From assembly GCA_946623365.1 (NCBI GenBank), contig CAMORE010000015.1, forward strand, positions 1 through 23,388: DNA of 23,388 nt. The letters run 5' to 3'. Positions 1 to 7,161 of the stretch are shown here, piece after piece. Under the pieces are notes generated by a model that was given only the letters and a program-made list of their open reading frames with translations, was not told where the DNA came from and did no database searches. Origin of the DNA: an uncultured Acinetobacter sp. Its GTDB lineage: Bacteria > Cyanobacteriota > Vampirovibrionia > Gastranaerophilales > Gastranaerophilaceae. A program made the position numbers and the translations under genes. How positions within the stretch are numbered: the first letter of the stretch is position 1; every line of letters begins with the position of its first letter.

Positions 1-118
1 ATAAAAATATTCTCATTCTCCACATAGCATATGTTTTGTCAATTAATGCCTGATCTGTAATCGGTTCTGCCGGTTCAGGCTCTCTGTAAAAATGCTTAAT
101 AGAACTTAAAATATTCAT
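1..118 (-). CDS. Partial organophosphate:phosphate antiporter (GlpT/UhpT-type MFS), N-terminus only
   Basis: Reading the minus strand from an ATG at 116-118 gives 39 open codons that run off the window edge. A good ribosome site (AGGGGAG) lies about 7 bases upstream. The peptide ends in TYAMWRMRIFL, which resembles the short cytoplasmic segment just before the first membrane helix of the OPA family of the major facilitator superfamily (glycerol-3-phosphate, hexose-phosphate transporters and UhpC sensors; family pattern YxxWRxRIF followed by GYAxYYxxRKN). OPA proteins exchange an organic phosphate for inorganic phosphate across the inner membrane. The substrate cannot be assigned because the transmembrane region lies outside the window. 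The family call rests on about 12 residues, so it is tentative. Confidence 0.55.
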   Translation of the reverse strand, partial: MNILSSIKHFYREPEPAEPITDQALIDKTYAMWRMRIFL

Positions 119-238
119 TTTCAATCTCCCCTTAACATCAATAAAGTTATTATCTCACAAACAATATGAAATTAAAATTTATGGATGGCAGCTATATTCT
201 TCCCCACTCCTGATTTTATCCCGATTCTGCGTTTACCC

Positions 239-964
239 CTATCCTTGGATTTCAAATCTGCTTTTTATGCTTTCATGAAAATCTTTTATATCTTCATGTA
301 TGTCTTCATGAAAATCCTTTATATTTTCGTGCAAATCTTCATGGATATCTTTGATATTTTCATGCAAATCATTAATATTTCTTGCACCAAAATCCTTGAT
401 ATTACTGCCGACAGCTTCTATATCATTAGCTGCATTATAAACAATATCAAGTTTAGAAGGTTTTCCGTATGTTTCTCCTTCATATAATTTCGGTTTAACT
501 AGTCCCCACTCTTGGAATTTTTCGCTCGCAGGCATAGAGAAGAAAGGAGAAATGAATCTCTTAATTATATATTGGCAGATAATTACAGATAATAGAGCCG
601 TTGAACCTTTTACAAGACCTGATTTATGTTTAAGCAGCGTTGAGACAGCCTTGTTATCTGTATTTCCAAGCCTTGAATCTAAATCCTTAAAGAAATGTTT
701 CATAAATTTAGAATCAGCAACTTTTGTCATTAATGTTTCAATCGGTTTTACGGCTAAAAGCTGCAATGCTATATTTATTACTCCGTTAGCTAAGTCATAG
801 TTTGCCACATCAGCTCTTTTATCAGGTGTATATTTTTTGTTTCTTCTTGCGGTTGAAGTATACATTACACATCCAACAGCATCTTTTAAAATTAATGATG
901 TTGCAAAATATGTTGTTGGTGACAGGTTTGTCATTTTTTGCCAGACTTTGTTTACTGAACTCAT
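239..964 (-). CDS. Hypothetical membrane protein with C-terminal 11-residue (hendecad) repeats
   Basis: 241 aa, no family recognised. The ATG overlaps the stop of the upstream gene (ATGA at 961-964), so the two are probably translationally coupled. Two hydrophobic stretches (about residues 58-74 and 119-141) suggest membrane association. The C-terminus (about residues 188-231) consists of repeats of 11 residues in the pattern DLHENIKDFHE, rich in Asp, Glu, His and Lys with Ile/Leu/Phe at regular positions. Such a hendecad period is expected of a right-handed coiled coil or an amphipathic surface helix. The last ten residues are basic/neutral. The tandem gene pair is under the promoter-like element at 2333-2368. 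The plus-strand frame opposite the repeats is open but is a shadow of the low-complexity DNA. Confidence 0.75.
   Translation of the reverse strand: MSSVNKVWQKMTNLSPTTYFATSLILKDAVGCVMYTSTARRNKKYTPDKRADVANYDLANGVINIALQLLAVKPIETLMTKVADSKFMKHFFKDLDSRLGNTDNKAVSTLLKHKSGLVKGSTALLSVIICQYIIKRFISPFFSMPASEKFQEWGLVKPKLYEGETYGKPSKLDIVYNAANDIEAVGSNIKDFGARNINDLHENIKDIHEDLHENIKDFHEDIHEDIKDFHESIKSRFEIQG
272..370 (-). repeat. Three tandem 33-bp coding repeats
   Basis: Units at 338-370, 305-337 and 272-304 encode DLHENIKDIHE, DLHENIKDFHE and DIHEDIKDFHE. Adjacent units share roughly 80% of bases (27/33 between the last two). A more degenerate unit (NIKDFGARNIN) precedes them at 371-403. Length is always a multiple of three, so unit number could vary without breaking the frame. 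Confidence 0.85.
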
Positions 965-2280
965 GCGCTCACCTTCACTTTCTGACCTTCAATTTGCTCT
1001 CCGGATTTTAGAGAGTTAATTGATTGTATTTTTGCAGATTTTCTTTCCGCTTCTTCTTTTCGTGCAAGTTTAATTCCGTCTACAAAGCTTGCAAATTTTG
1101 GGTGTAACCAGTTTAAAGCAGTACAGCTAAATGCAACCATAAACAAGTTAGTAACCAGTGTAAACCAGAATACTTTGTTACCATACACTTTTTGAGCTGA
1201 TGAACACTTGTTTTCTATAAATTTCTTGAATTTAGCAGCTTTGTCGGTGAATAATTCAGGTGAATCTTGTTTTAGCAAAGCAAGCCCTTTTTCTTTTGCA
1301 AGATTTTTCTGTGCCTCTTCAAGTTTTTTAAGTTTTTTGTTGCTAAATCCCATTGATTTTACAAATGTATCAATCCAGTTTAATTTTGCATTTTTTTCCA
1401 ATTCCTTAAAATCAGTTTTGTAGCGATGTTTTGCAAGATTTTGATAATCTTCTGTTACAAGGTCTATATCTTTTATTTGGAATTTATCGGCATCTAAAGA
1501 TGCGACTTTTTCATCGATAAGTTTTTTATATTTAGCGTCAGCCATTTTTTCAGCTATAAACTTATTGCGTTTAGATTTTTTATTAGCCATTTCTCGTAGC
1601 TTTTCATCAGAGATATCTATGCCGACTTCTTCATAACCTTGTTTTAGCTTAGCCATGAGTTCTGTTGTAATTTTTTCAGAATCTTCTGCTATTTTATATT
1701 CCTCTGCCCATGCAGATTTCAATTTCTCATTTGCCTTGCCGTTAAGTATTTTCTTAGCCTGTTTCTTCAAATATCCTTTATCAGGAACTAAATTTCCAAT
1801 AGTGGAATCTTTAAATACTTTTTTCGGATTCTCATAGGCATAATAATTGAACAACTTTGCTATACCTAATGTTGTAGGTAATTGAAAACCAAAAGCAAGT
1901 CCTGCTGAAATCGGTTGTCTTATAGCTTGGAAAAATTTCTTTTCTTTAGCTGTTTTTTTCTCCTCTTCTGTCGGTGCAGCTTCACCTTTTTTCTTTCCTT
2001 TACCGGGACTCATCATAATTGCAAAAGGAGCTATGCCGCCGGTTCCTACAAATGCTATCCCTGCACTTGTAAGTTCGCTTTTTTCTTTCATATAATCTGA
2101 CAATTGTCTGAAAATTAGCCAGCTGCGTTTCGAAAATTCGGACTTTCCTTTAAAAGATATTTTATTATTGCTACGACTTAATTTATTAGAATCTGAAAAA
2201 TTCTGCATGTTAAGATTTGCATGACGAATTGTTCCGCACTGCATTTGTGAAATATTATTGTCAACATTTCTTACTTTCAT
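961..2280 (-). CDS. Hypothetical lysine-rich membrane protein with N-terminal ISFKG motif
   Basis: No known family recognised. I place the start at the ATG at 2280 (MKVRNVDNNIS, 439 aa), preceded by AGAAG; an upstream TTG at 2316 would add 12 residues but has no better ribosome site. The N-terminus is Asn/Ser-rich and unstructured and contains the short motif KISFKGK. Hydrophobic segments follow at about residues 72-95 and 125-145, then a long charged, helical, coiled-coil-like region rich in Lys and Glu, then a final membrane helix near residues 375-400 (FWFTLVTNLFMVAFSCTALN) and a basic tail. It overlaps the next gene by four bases and probably works with it at the membrane. The promoter-like element at 2333-2368 lies about 55 bases upstream. 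Confidence 0.75.
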   Translation of the reverse strand: MKVRNVDNNISQMQCGTIRHANLNMQNFSDSNKLSRSNNKISFKGKSEFSKRSWLIFRQLSDYMKEKSELTSAGIAFVGTGGIAPFAIMMSPGKGKKKGEAAPTEEEKKTAKEKKFFQAIRQPISAGLAFGFQLPTTLGIAKLFNYYAYENPKKVFKDSTIGNLVPDKGYLKKQAKKILNGKANEKLKSAWAEEYKIAEDSEKITTELMAKLKQGYEEVGIDISDEKLREMANKKSKRNKFIAEKMADAKYKKLIDEKVASLDADKFQIKDIDLVTEDYQNLAKHRYKTDFKELEKNAKLNWIDTFVKSMGFSNKKLKKLEEAQKNLAKEKGLALLKQDSPELFTDKAAKFKKFIENKCSSAQKVYGNKVFWFTLVTNLFMVAFSCTALNWLHPKFASFVDGIKLARKEEAERKSAKIQSINSLKSGEQIEGQKVKVSA

Positions 2281-2332
2281 ACTTCTAAGCTTCTTTTCTT
2301 TTCTAATACACACCAAGTCGGGGATATATTTC

Positions 2333-2368
2333 TATATATATAAAAACACAAACAATGACGAAATTGAC
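2333..2368 (-). promoter_or_regulatory. Promoter-like element, copy C (GTCAATTT / TATATATATA)
   Basis: On the minus strand GTCAATTT starts at 2368 and TATATATATA starts at 2342, exactly 26 bases later. The same arrangement occurs at 16578/16552 and 23213/23239. It lies upstream of the membrane-protein pair. The box spacing is longer than a normal sigma-70 promoter. Confidence 0.55.
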
Positions 2369-2395
2369 TTTTTGTAAAATAAATTGGTAAGAAAT

Positions 2396-2410
2396 GTTAC
2401 AAAATGTAAC
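2396..2410. promoter_or_regulatory. 15-bp perfect palindrome GTTAC-AAAAT-GTAAC, possible operator
   Basis: A 5-bp perfect inverted repeat around a 5-base AT centre, about 28 bases upstream of the promoter-like element at 2333-2368. Related TTTTGTAAC/TTTTGTAAT half sites occur upstream of the copies near 16600 and 23190. It is not followed by a T-tract, so an operator is more likely than a terminator. Function is inferred. Confidence 0.35.
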
Positions 2411-2438
2411 CGAACCCGTAGTTTAATAACAAATTATA

Positions 2439-3050
2439 TTAAAAATTATTTTCGTCATTACGCTCTTGAATATACTGTAAATAGGCGTAAGCATTAAAGT
2501 CTAAAGAGCCATACATGATTTTTATATAGTTTTCATCATAAGGAATCATTTGAACAAAATCCAGAGTTTCTGAATCAAAATCATTTTTTGTTGTATAAGC
2601 TTTTATTTTACCTTTGAAATCATGAGCTTGATAAAAAGATAAAAATACTTCGCCATTATTATCTTTTTCGCCAAAGACATTGTAGAAACCCTTTTCCATT
2701 ATTTTATTATCAAGAACTACATCAACAGGAATATTAAGCAAAAGTCCTTCATTTTTACCTTTTTGTTTTAATGCTTCCTGTTCAAGAATTTCTCCGGTGG
2801 GTTCAAGTCCTTTGTGCAAACTGGTTCCGCCGCCGCTTATTTTTTTTATTTTCTTTTTTCTTGCTTTTTCTTCTTTCTTTTTTTGTTTTTGTGTCAAAGT
2901 ATCTATTGCCTGTTCAAATTCTTTATCTGTGACAACTTGTTGACCATCCCATGCGTGATCTATTCCTGCATAGTTATCAAAAAAATCATCAGCTTTTACA
3001 TAAGAAATTGTTGCTAAAAAAAATATTAAAAAAATTATACTTTTCTTCAT
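2439..3050 (-). CDS. Hypothetical exported protein
   Basis: 203 aa, family not recognised. Residues 1-20 form a clear Sec signal peptide (two Lys, then IIFLIFFLATISYVKA, cut probably after VKA), so the product should be periplasmic or secreted. A Lys/Glu-rich stretch at about residues 54-70 (KKKEEKARKKKIKK) is probably helical and exposed; a Gly/Ser linker follows, then a mixed alpha/beta C-terminal region containing VPVDVVLDN-like strand segments and several Asp and Tyr residues. No lipobox cysteine. There is no Shine-Dalgarno sequence; a TATATT box ends six bases before the ATG, suggesting a leaderless transcript. It is divergent from the TPR gene at 3168, with 117 bases between. Confidence 0.75.
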   Translation of the reverse strand: MKKSIIFLIFFLATISYVKADDFFDNYAGIDHAWDGQQVVTDKEFEQAIDTLTQKQKKKEEKARKKKIKKISGGGTSLHKGLEPTGEILEQEALKQKGKNEGLLLNIPVDVVLDNKIMEKGFYNVFGEKDNNGEVFLSFYQAHDFKGKIKAYTTKNDFDSETLDFVQMIPYDENYIKIMYGSLDFNAYAYLQYIQERNDENNF

Positions 3051-3128
3051 ATGTATAATATATAACTATTTTTAGTGAAAAGTAAAGTCTTAAACCATTT
3101 ATATGAATGTATTTTCTTTTTTTATGAA

Positions 3129-3141
3129 TATAATGTATAAT
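3129..3141 (+). promoter_or_regulatory. Overlapping TATAAT -10 boxes for the TPR gene
   Basis: Two consensus TATAAT hexamers (3129-3134 and 3136-3141) lie 26-39 bases before the ATG at 3168, with GAGAG as ribosome site at about 3159-3163. No clear -35 box is seen. Confidence 0.4.
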
Positions 3142-3167
3142 GAACTTATATTTATAAAGAGAGAAAT

Positions 3168-4829
3168 ATGATCAGTTCAAATATAGTTTTAATAGTTGTA
3201 GCCTTTTCCGTTGCCGTAGCCGCAATTTATGCATTGTATTCGATTATACTGTACCAAGGAAATGGTAAAAAGGGTGAAGAATTACAATTATCAACAAAAA
3301 ACATCTTGGAACAGGTTGACATATTATATAGTAAACATGAGTATGCTCTTGTAGAACTTTTGGCAACAAAGTATCTGGATAGAGTGCCGACCCATGTAGA
3401 AGTAAGAAAATTCCTTGCAAAAGCTTATTATGAAAGTAAAAAATATAACCTGTCAATAAAGCAATGTAATATTATTTTACAAGCCAAGCCTAATGATATT
3501 GAGACTCACCATGTTTTAGGTAAATGTTTTATTAAAAAACGTTTCTTTAATAAAGCTATTGATGAGTTTTATATTGTTTATGAAAAAAATAAAAAAGACA
3601 GAGAAGTCTTACAAACACTTGCAGAGCTTTATACAAGAACTGATCAGCTGCATATGGCAATAGGTGCGTATGGAGAGCTTGTTGATTTATTAAGCAGTTC
3701 TGAAGAAATTGCAGAAGTATATTCTATACTTGCCGATTTAAATGAACAAGCATATGATTACCCAGCTGCTTTTGAAGCATATAAAGCAAGATTAGCAATC
3801 TTCCCCAAAGATGTTGAAACTAACAAAAAATTAGCCGAATTGTACATCAAAATAAGTAATTATCCTATTGCAATAGAAACGCTGTTGTTGATGTTAAGCT
3901 TTGTTACCGAGCCCAAAATGCTTTTGTGGGTATTTGAAACGCTTGTTGATTTATATGAAAAAATTGAGGATTACGAAAAGGCAATTGCCTATGCAGAAAA
4001 GTTGCTGGATGTTCCGGGTTCTGATAAATTTAAGGTTCGCGACAGAATCGCCGGTTTTAATTTGAAAATCGGGAAAATGAGTGATGGTATCTTAATACTG
4101 GAAGATTTATCAATGATGACTCAAAACGGTTATGACGTGACTGTAGAGTTGTGTGAAGCATATATTGAAAATGGCGAATACCAGAAGGCTTTAGATAAAT
4201 ACTTAATATTATTAGATAAGGCAACGCAAAAGGAAGCTAAACAAGTAAACGGCTTAATTGCAGATTTATACATTAAATGGTCAATTCCGTCAATGGATTC
4301 AGGAGATTATACAAGGGCTATGGAGTACTTGGATAACGCATTACAATACAGTCCGGTAAATCCTGAAGCTTATTACTATATTGCATACAATCATTTTTTA
4401 CAAAAAAATTATTCAAATACTGTAGAGTTTGTTAATAAAGCTCTTAATTATGATAAAGACAATTTGTATCATGCTAAATATTTGCTCATATTATCACAAG
4501 CGCATCATGAGTTAGGGCACTTCTTTGAAGAGAAAAAAGCTTTGTCTGATTTATTAGCAATTGATGATAAGAATGCTCAGGGCTTATTCCACTTAGGTTT
4601 AATGTATGCGGCACAGCATGATATAAAAGGTGCGGAAGAAGCTTTCAAAAAGGCTATTGCATATGACCCTGAACTTGTTCAAGCAAAATACAATCTGGCT
4701 TTAATTTATGAAAACAGTAATAAAGAAAAAGCTAAAGAACTTTATATTGAAGTTCTTGAACAAGATCCAACCTTTATTGAAGCAAAAAATGCGCTGACAG
4801 ATTTAACATCATCCAGTGAAATGTTTTAG
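3168..4829 (+). CDS. Membrane-anchored tetratricopeptide repeat protein
   Basis: 553 aa. Residues 5-28 are one transmembrane helix (IVLIVVAFSVAVAAIYALY), followed by a long soluble part made almost entirely of TPR helices: repeated patterns such as FNKAIDEFYIVYEKN, YEKAIAYAEKLL, YTRAMEYLDNALQYSPVNPEAYYYIA and IKGAEEAFKKAIAYDPELVQAKYNLALIYE, at least ten units from about residue 45 to 545. TPR arrays are protein-binding scaffolds; the short N-terminal anchor with no cleavage site suggests a cytoplasmic face array, but orientation is not certain. No enzymatic domain (no rubredoxin-like metal site as in LapB). Expressed alone from its own promoter; its stop codon overlaps the stop of the opposing 57-aa gene by four bases. 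Confidence 0.85.
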   Translation: MISSNIVLIVVAFSVAVAAIYALYSIILYQGNGKKGEELQLSTKNILEQVDILYSKHEYALVELLATKYLDRVPTHVEVRKFLAKAYYESKKYNLSIKQCNIILQAKPNDIETHHVLGKCFIKKRFFNKAIDEFYIVYEKNKKDREVLQTLAELYTRTDQLHMAIGAYGELVDLLSSSEEIAEVYSILADLNEQAYDYPAAFEAYKARLAIFPKDVETNKKLAELYIKISNYPIAIETLLLMLSFVTEPKMLLWVFETLVDLYEKIEDYEKAIAYAEKLLDVPGSDKFKVRDRIAGFNLKIGKMSDGILILEDLSMMTQNGYDVTVELCEAYIENGEYQKALDKYLILLDKATQKEAKQVNGLIADLYIKWSIPSMDSGDYTRAMEYLDNALQYSPVNPEAYYYIAYNHFLQKNYSNTVEFVNKALNYDKDNLYHAKYLLILSQAHHELGHFFEEKKALSDLLAIDDKNAQGLFHLGLMYAAQHDIKGAEEAFKKAIAYDPELVQAKYNLALIYENSNKEKAKELYIEVLEQDPTFIEAKNALTDLTSSSEMF

Positions 4830-4999
4830 ATGTCTTCAGGAATATATATTACAATGTCATCAAGATAGTTTCTGACTTCTTCGTACATAATACCTCTGGG
4901 AACAGCTTGCTGGTAGCTTTGAACTATTGATATTATATCGTTTGTTGACATTTTAATTAATCTTCGTTCAGAGGTTGTTGATTCTATTATTTGAGCCAT
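4826..4999 (-). CDS. Small hypothetical protein, 57 aa
   Basis: An ATG at 4997-4999 sits six bases after a near-perfect ribosome site (AAGGAGA) and opens 57 codons to a TAA at 4826-4828. The product begins MAQIIESTTSERRLIKM and ends YIPEDI; it is acidic overall, has one predicted helix in the middle (MSTNDIISIVQSYQQ) and no membrane segment or signal peptide. Family not recognised; the size would also fit a small DNA- or protein-binding factor. The strong ribosome site and complete frame argue that it is real. It is convergent with, and overlaps by four bases, the TPR gene (shared TTAG), and lies 85 bases downstream of the phosphopantetheinyl transferase gene, possibly as the last gene of that cluster. 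Confidence 0.65.
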   Translation of the reverse strand: MAQIIESTTSERRLIKMSTNDIISIVQSYQQAVPRGIMYEEVRNYLDDIVIYIPEDI

Positions 5000-5084
5000 A
5001 AAATTCTCCTTCTTATATTTTTATATAACGAAGAATTTATTAAAAACTTTAGTGAAATCACTCATCAGCTTTAGAAAAGTTTAT

Positions 5085-5591
5085 TCAGTTTTTAATACAG
5101 ATATTAAATATCTCATTAATATTGGAAGAAACTGCTGTAATTGTATAATTATCAATGTTGTATGTTTTGAAACTTTCAGGCTGTTTATTTAATTTATATA
5201 CTGCTTCGTACTTTGTCCATTGTTCATAAAATTCTTGAAGATTTTTACATGAAAAATTCATGCGTTTTGCAATTCTTTCATAATTTCTATCTTTATTTAG
5301 CTCAATATCAATACCGCAATCACAGTCAGAAATACATATTGCTATGTATCCAAGACTGTGACTTATGCTTATATATTTTTCTCTGCCGGCAAGATATGGT
5401 TTATTACCAATAAATTCAAGGGTATAATTATTTATATTGTATTTAGTGCGCAAAATCCGATTCAGCAAGTAATATGCAAAGCAGTGCTCTATAAGTTTGT
5501 TTTTATTTGTAAAATTTTTGTTTTTAAATTTATATAACACTTCTTGCGAAATATTACCTGCTAAATTTTTGCTTACTATAAATATATCCAT
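5085..5591 (-). CDS. 4'-phosphopantetheinyl transferase (Sfp-type, short)
   Basis: 168 aa. The family transfers the phosphopantetheine arm of coenzyme A to a serine on acyl or peptidyl carrier proteins. Visible motifs: NKPYL (about residue 63), SISHSLGY (about 75-82; the family's N/S-x-SHS block), CGIDIE (about 92-97, Mg-binding Asp and Glu) and WTKYEAVYK (about 125-133), the equivalent of the W-x-x-K-E-A/S-x-x-K block. Here the first Lys of that block is Tyr, an unusual change, while Glu and the last Lys are kept. The protein is shorter than Sfp (about 224 aa). No carrier-protein or synthase gene is in the window, so the likely substrate is the fatty-acid ACP. It starts 11 bases after the SIMPL gene stop and lacks a strong ribosome site, so coupling is likely. 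Confidence 0.8.
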   Translation of the reverse strand: MDIFIVSKNLAGNISQEVLYKFKNKNFTNKNKLIEHCFAYYLLNRILRTKYNINNYTLEFIGNKPYLAGREKYISISHSLGYIAICISDCDCGIDIELNKDRNYERIAKRMNFSCKNLQEFYEQWTKYEAVYKLNKQPESFKTYNIDNYTITAVSSNINEIFNICIKN

Positions 5592-5602
5592 ATTAAACTA
5601 TT

Positions 5603-6322
5603 CTACTTGATTCTGAATGTTACATTTGCAACTGCTGTAACTTTTTTATCAATCGTAGAGGTATCATTAATACCCATATCCGAAACATTAGTAGAATCAA
5701 CCGGAGTTATTTGATATACTCCCATTCTAACGGCAGATATTTTGCCGACTTTATTATGAGAAGGTTTTAGCATTGATTCTGCTCTGTCTTTAGCATCTTT
5801 TGAAGCTTTTTCCAATAAGCTGACTTTTAATTCAGGAAGCTTAGAATAATCATAAGAAGGAGTTTCAACATTTATAACAACACCTTTATTGATTAGACTT
5901 GTAATATCGTTTGATACATCTTTTATAAGCTCTGCATCGTTTGCTGCGATAGTATATGATTGAGTATAATTATAATGATCTACTTCGTTTGTAGAGTACC
6001 CTCTCGCATCATTTTTGTATATCGGGTAACTGTGCGGAGATTTTCTGTCTATATTATTTATTTTTTTTGATGCTAAATACTGTTCAACAGTTTTCATTTG
6101 TTCCTGAGCTGCTTTAAATGCTTCCTGTCTTGTCGCTTTTTTTATTTCTAAATCAAAATTTAGAGTTCCCTTATCAGATTTAACAATTTCATATGCAGAA
6201 CCTGTAACCGTAATTTCATTTTTTTGTACTGTCGATGCGACCATTTTAGTCGATATTACAATTGCAAGACCAACAAGCAATCCTAGTGATATTATCTGTA
6301 GTTTTTCAATACGTTCAAACAT
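5603..6322 (-). CDS. SIMPL-domain (DUF541, YggE/BP26-like) exported protein
   Basis: 239 aa. A strong AAGGAGGT ribosome site lies five bases before the ATG. Residues 11-31 are one hydrophobic segment (ISLGLLVGLAIVISTKMVAS) that would act as a signal anchor. The rest matches the SIMPL fold: the first strand ITVTGSAYEIVKSDKGTLNF, a helix with repeated Ala/Glu (ATRQEAFKAAQEQMKTVEQYL), the QSYTIAANDAELIKDVSNDI block, LEKASKDAKDRAESML near residue 170, and the final strand TAVANVTFRIK. Members form ring-like oligomers in the periplasm or outer membrane and are linked to envelope stress; their biochemical role is not settled. The gene sits between the MotB-like gene (44-base gap) and the phosphopantetheinyl transferase gene (11-base gap). 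Confidence 0.85.
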   Translation of the reverse strand: MFERIEKLQIISLGLLVGLAIVISTKMVASTVQKNEITVTGSAYEIVKSDKGTLNFDLEIKKATRQEAFKAAQEQMKTVEQYLASKKINNIDRKSPHSYPIYKNDARGYSTNEVDHYNYTQSYTIAANDAELIKDVSNDITSLINKGVVINVETPSYDYSKLPELKVSLLEKASKDAKDRAESMLKPSHNKVGKISAVRMGVYQITPVDSTNVSDMGINDTSTIDKKVTAVANVTFRIK

Positions 6323-6366
6323 ATTTGTACCTCCTTTTAACCATGTTTTGAAAATATTTTAACTTA

Positions 6367-7140
6367 TTATTTATTACTCTTGTCGTTTCCTTTTTTAGAA
6401 GAAATCTTACTATTATTGCTGTTATTTTTTTCTTTAGTTACTTTTGTTTCTGTTTCGTTATTTGATTCAATAGCTTCACGATATTTATTTTTTTCTTTCA
6501 TTACTATCTTAAGCTCGACTCTTCTGCTTTTTGCAAAATCTTCTTTTCCTTGAGTTAGAACAGGCTCTGAAAAGCTGGCGCCTTCTACCAGTATCATTTT
6601 TCTGAGTCTGTCTCCGTTTATTTTATTATATGAAGAGTTTGCCATATAATTTGCGACAGTGTACGCTCTTTTCAGGCTCAGTTCCATATTTTTCATATAT
6701 TGCTCATCTTCAGAATATTTACCCTGAAATGTTTGTGAGTCTGTGTGCCCTTGAATAACTATTTTGTCGAGATGTTCATTTAAATACTCGTTTGAAAACA
6801 ATGAATCTAAGTAAGCTGGTGCAAATTTTGCAAGGTACGCTTTACCCTTTTCAGATAATTCATAGCTGTTAACATCAAATAATTCTAAATCTGATATCTT
6901 AACAATACCGCCGGTACTGTCAATTTCAGCGTCTATATCCTGTTCTTTCAGAGTCTCTTCTAATGCTTCTGACGCTTTTTGCTGTTCCACAGTTTGCTCA
7001 ATTTTTTCAGAGAAACTGGTCATGTACGTATAAAAAAACAGTATCATAAATACGAGTACCAATGCTGTCATTAAGTCTGTCATTGTTACCCAAAATATGT
7101 TATTTTCCTGACTATCCTCTGTTTTCTTTTTAATACGCAT
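6367..7140 (-). CDS. MotB/ZorB-like OmpA-family stator protein
   Basis: 257 aa. A short cytoplasmic N-terminus leads to one transmembrane helix (about residues 20-40) that starts with TMTDLMTALVLVFMILFF. Asp22 in TDLM matches the proton-carrying Asp of MotB and ZorB. A linker helix follows (about 43-70), then an OmpA-type peptidoglycan-binding domain (about 78-215) with IVIQGHTDS (129-135), LSLKRAYTVANYM (154-166) and KSRRVELKIV (205-213), which includes the Asp and Arg that grip diaminopimelate in this family. The tail from 217 is Lys/Asn/Ser-rich low complexity. With the ZorA-like gene 21 bases upstream it would form an ion-driven channel spanning the inner membrane and anchored to the cell wall. 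No flagellar genes are in the window. Confidence 0.85.
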   Translation of the reverse strand: MRIKKKTEDSQENNIFWVTMTDLMTALVLVFMILFFYTYMTSFSEKIEQTVEQQKASEALEETLKEQDIDAEIDSTGGIVKISDLELFDVNSYELSEKGKAYLAKFAPAYLDSLFSNEYLNEHLDKIVIQGHTDSQTFQGKYSEDEQYMKNMELSLKRAYTVANYMANSSYNKINGDRLRKMILVEGASFSEPVLTQGKEDFAKSRRVELKIVMKEKNKYREAIESNNETETKVTKEKNNSNNSKISSKKGNDKSNK

Positions 7141-7161
7141 AAATACCTTCTAGAAAATTAA

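Noticed and set aside
272..370. Tandem 33-bp repeats as a CRISPR array
   Set aside because: The units are directly adjacent with no spacers and encode an 11-residue protein repeat in frame.
185..487. 100-aa plus-strand frame rich in Phe and Ile
   Set aside because: It is the complement of the repeat-bearing C-terminus of the 241-aa gene, and its composition reflects that.
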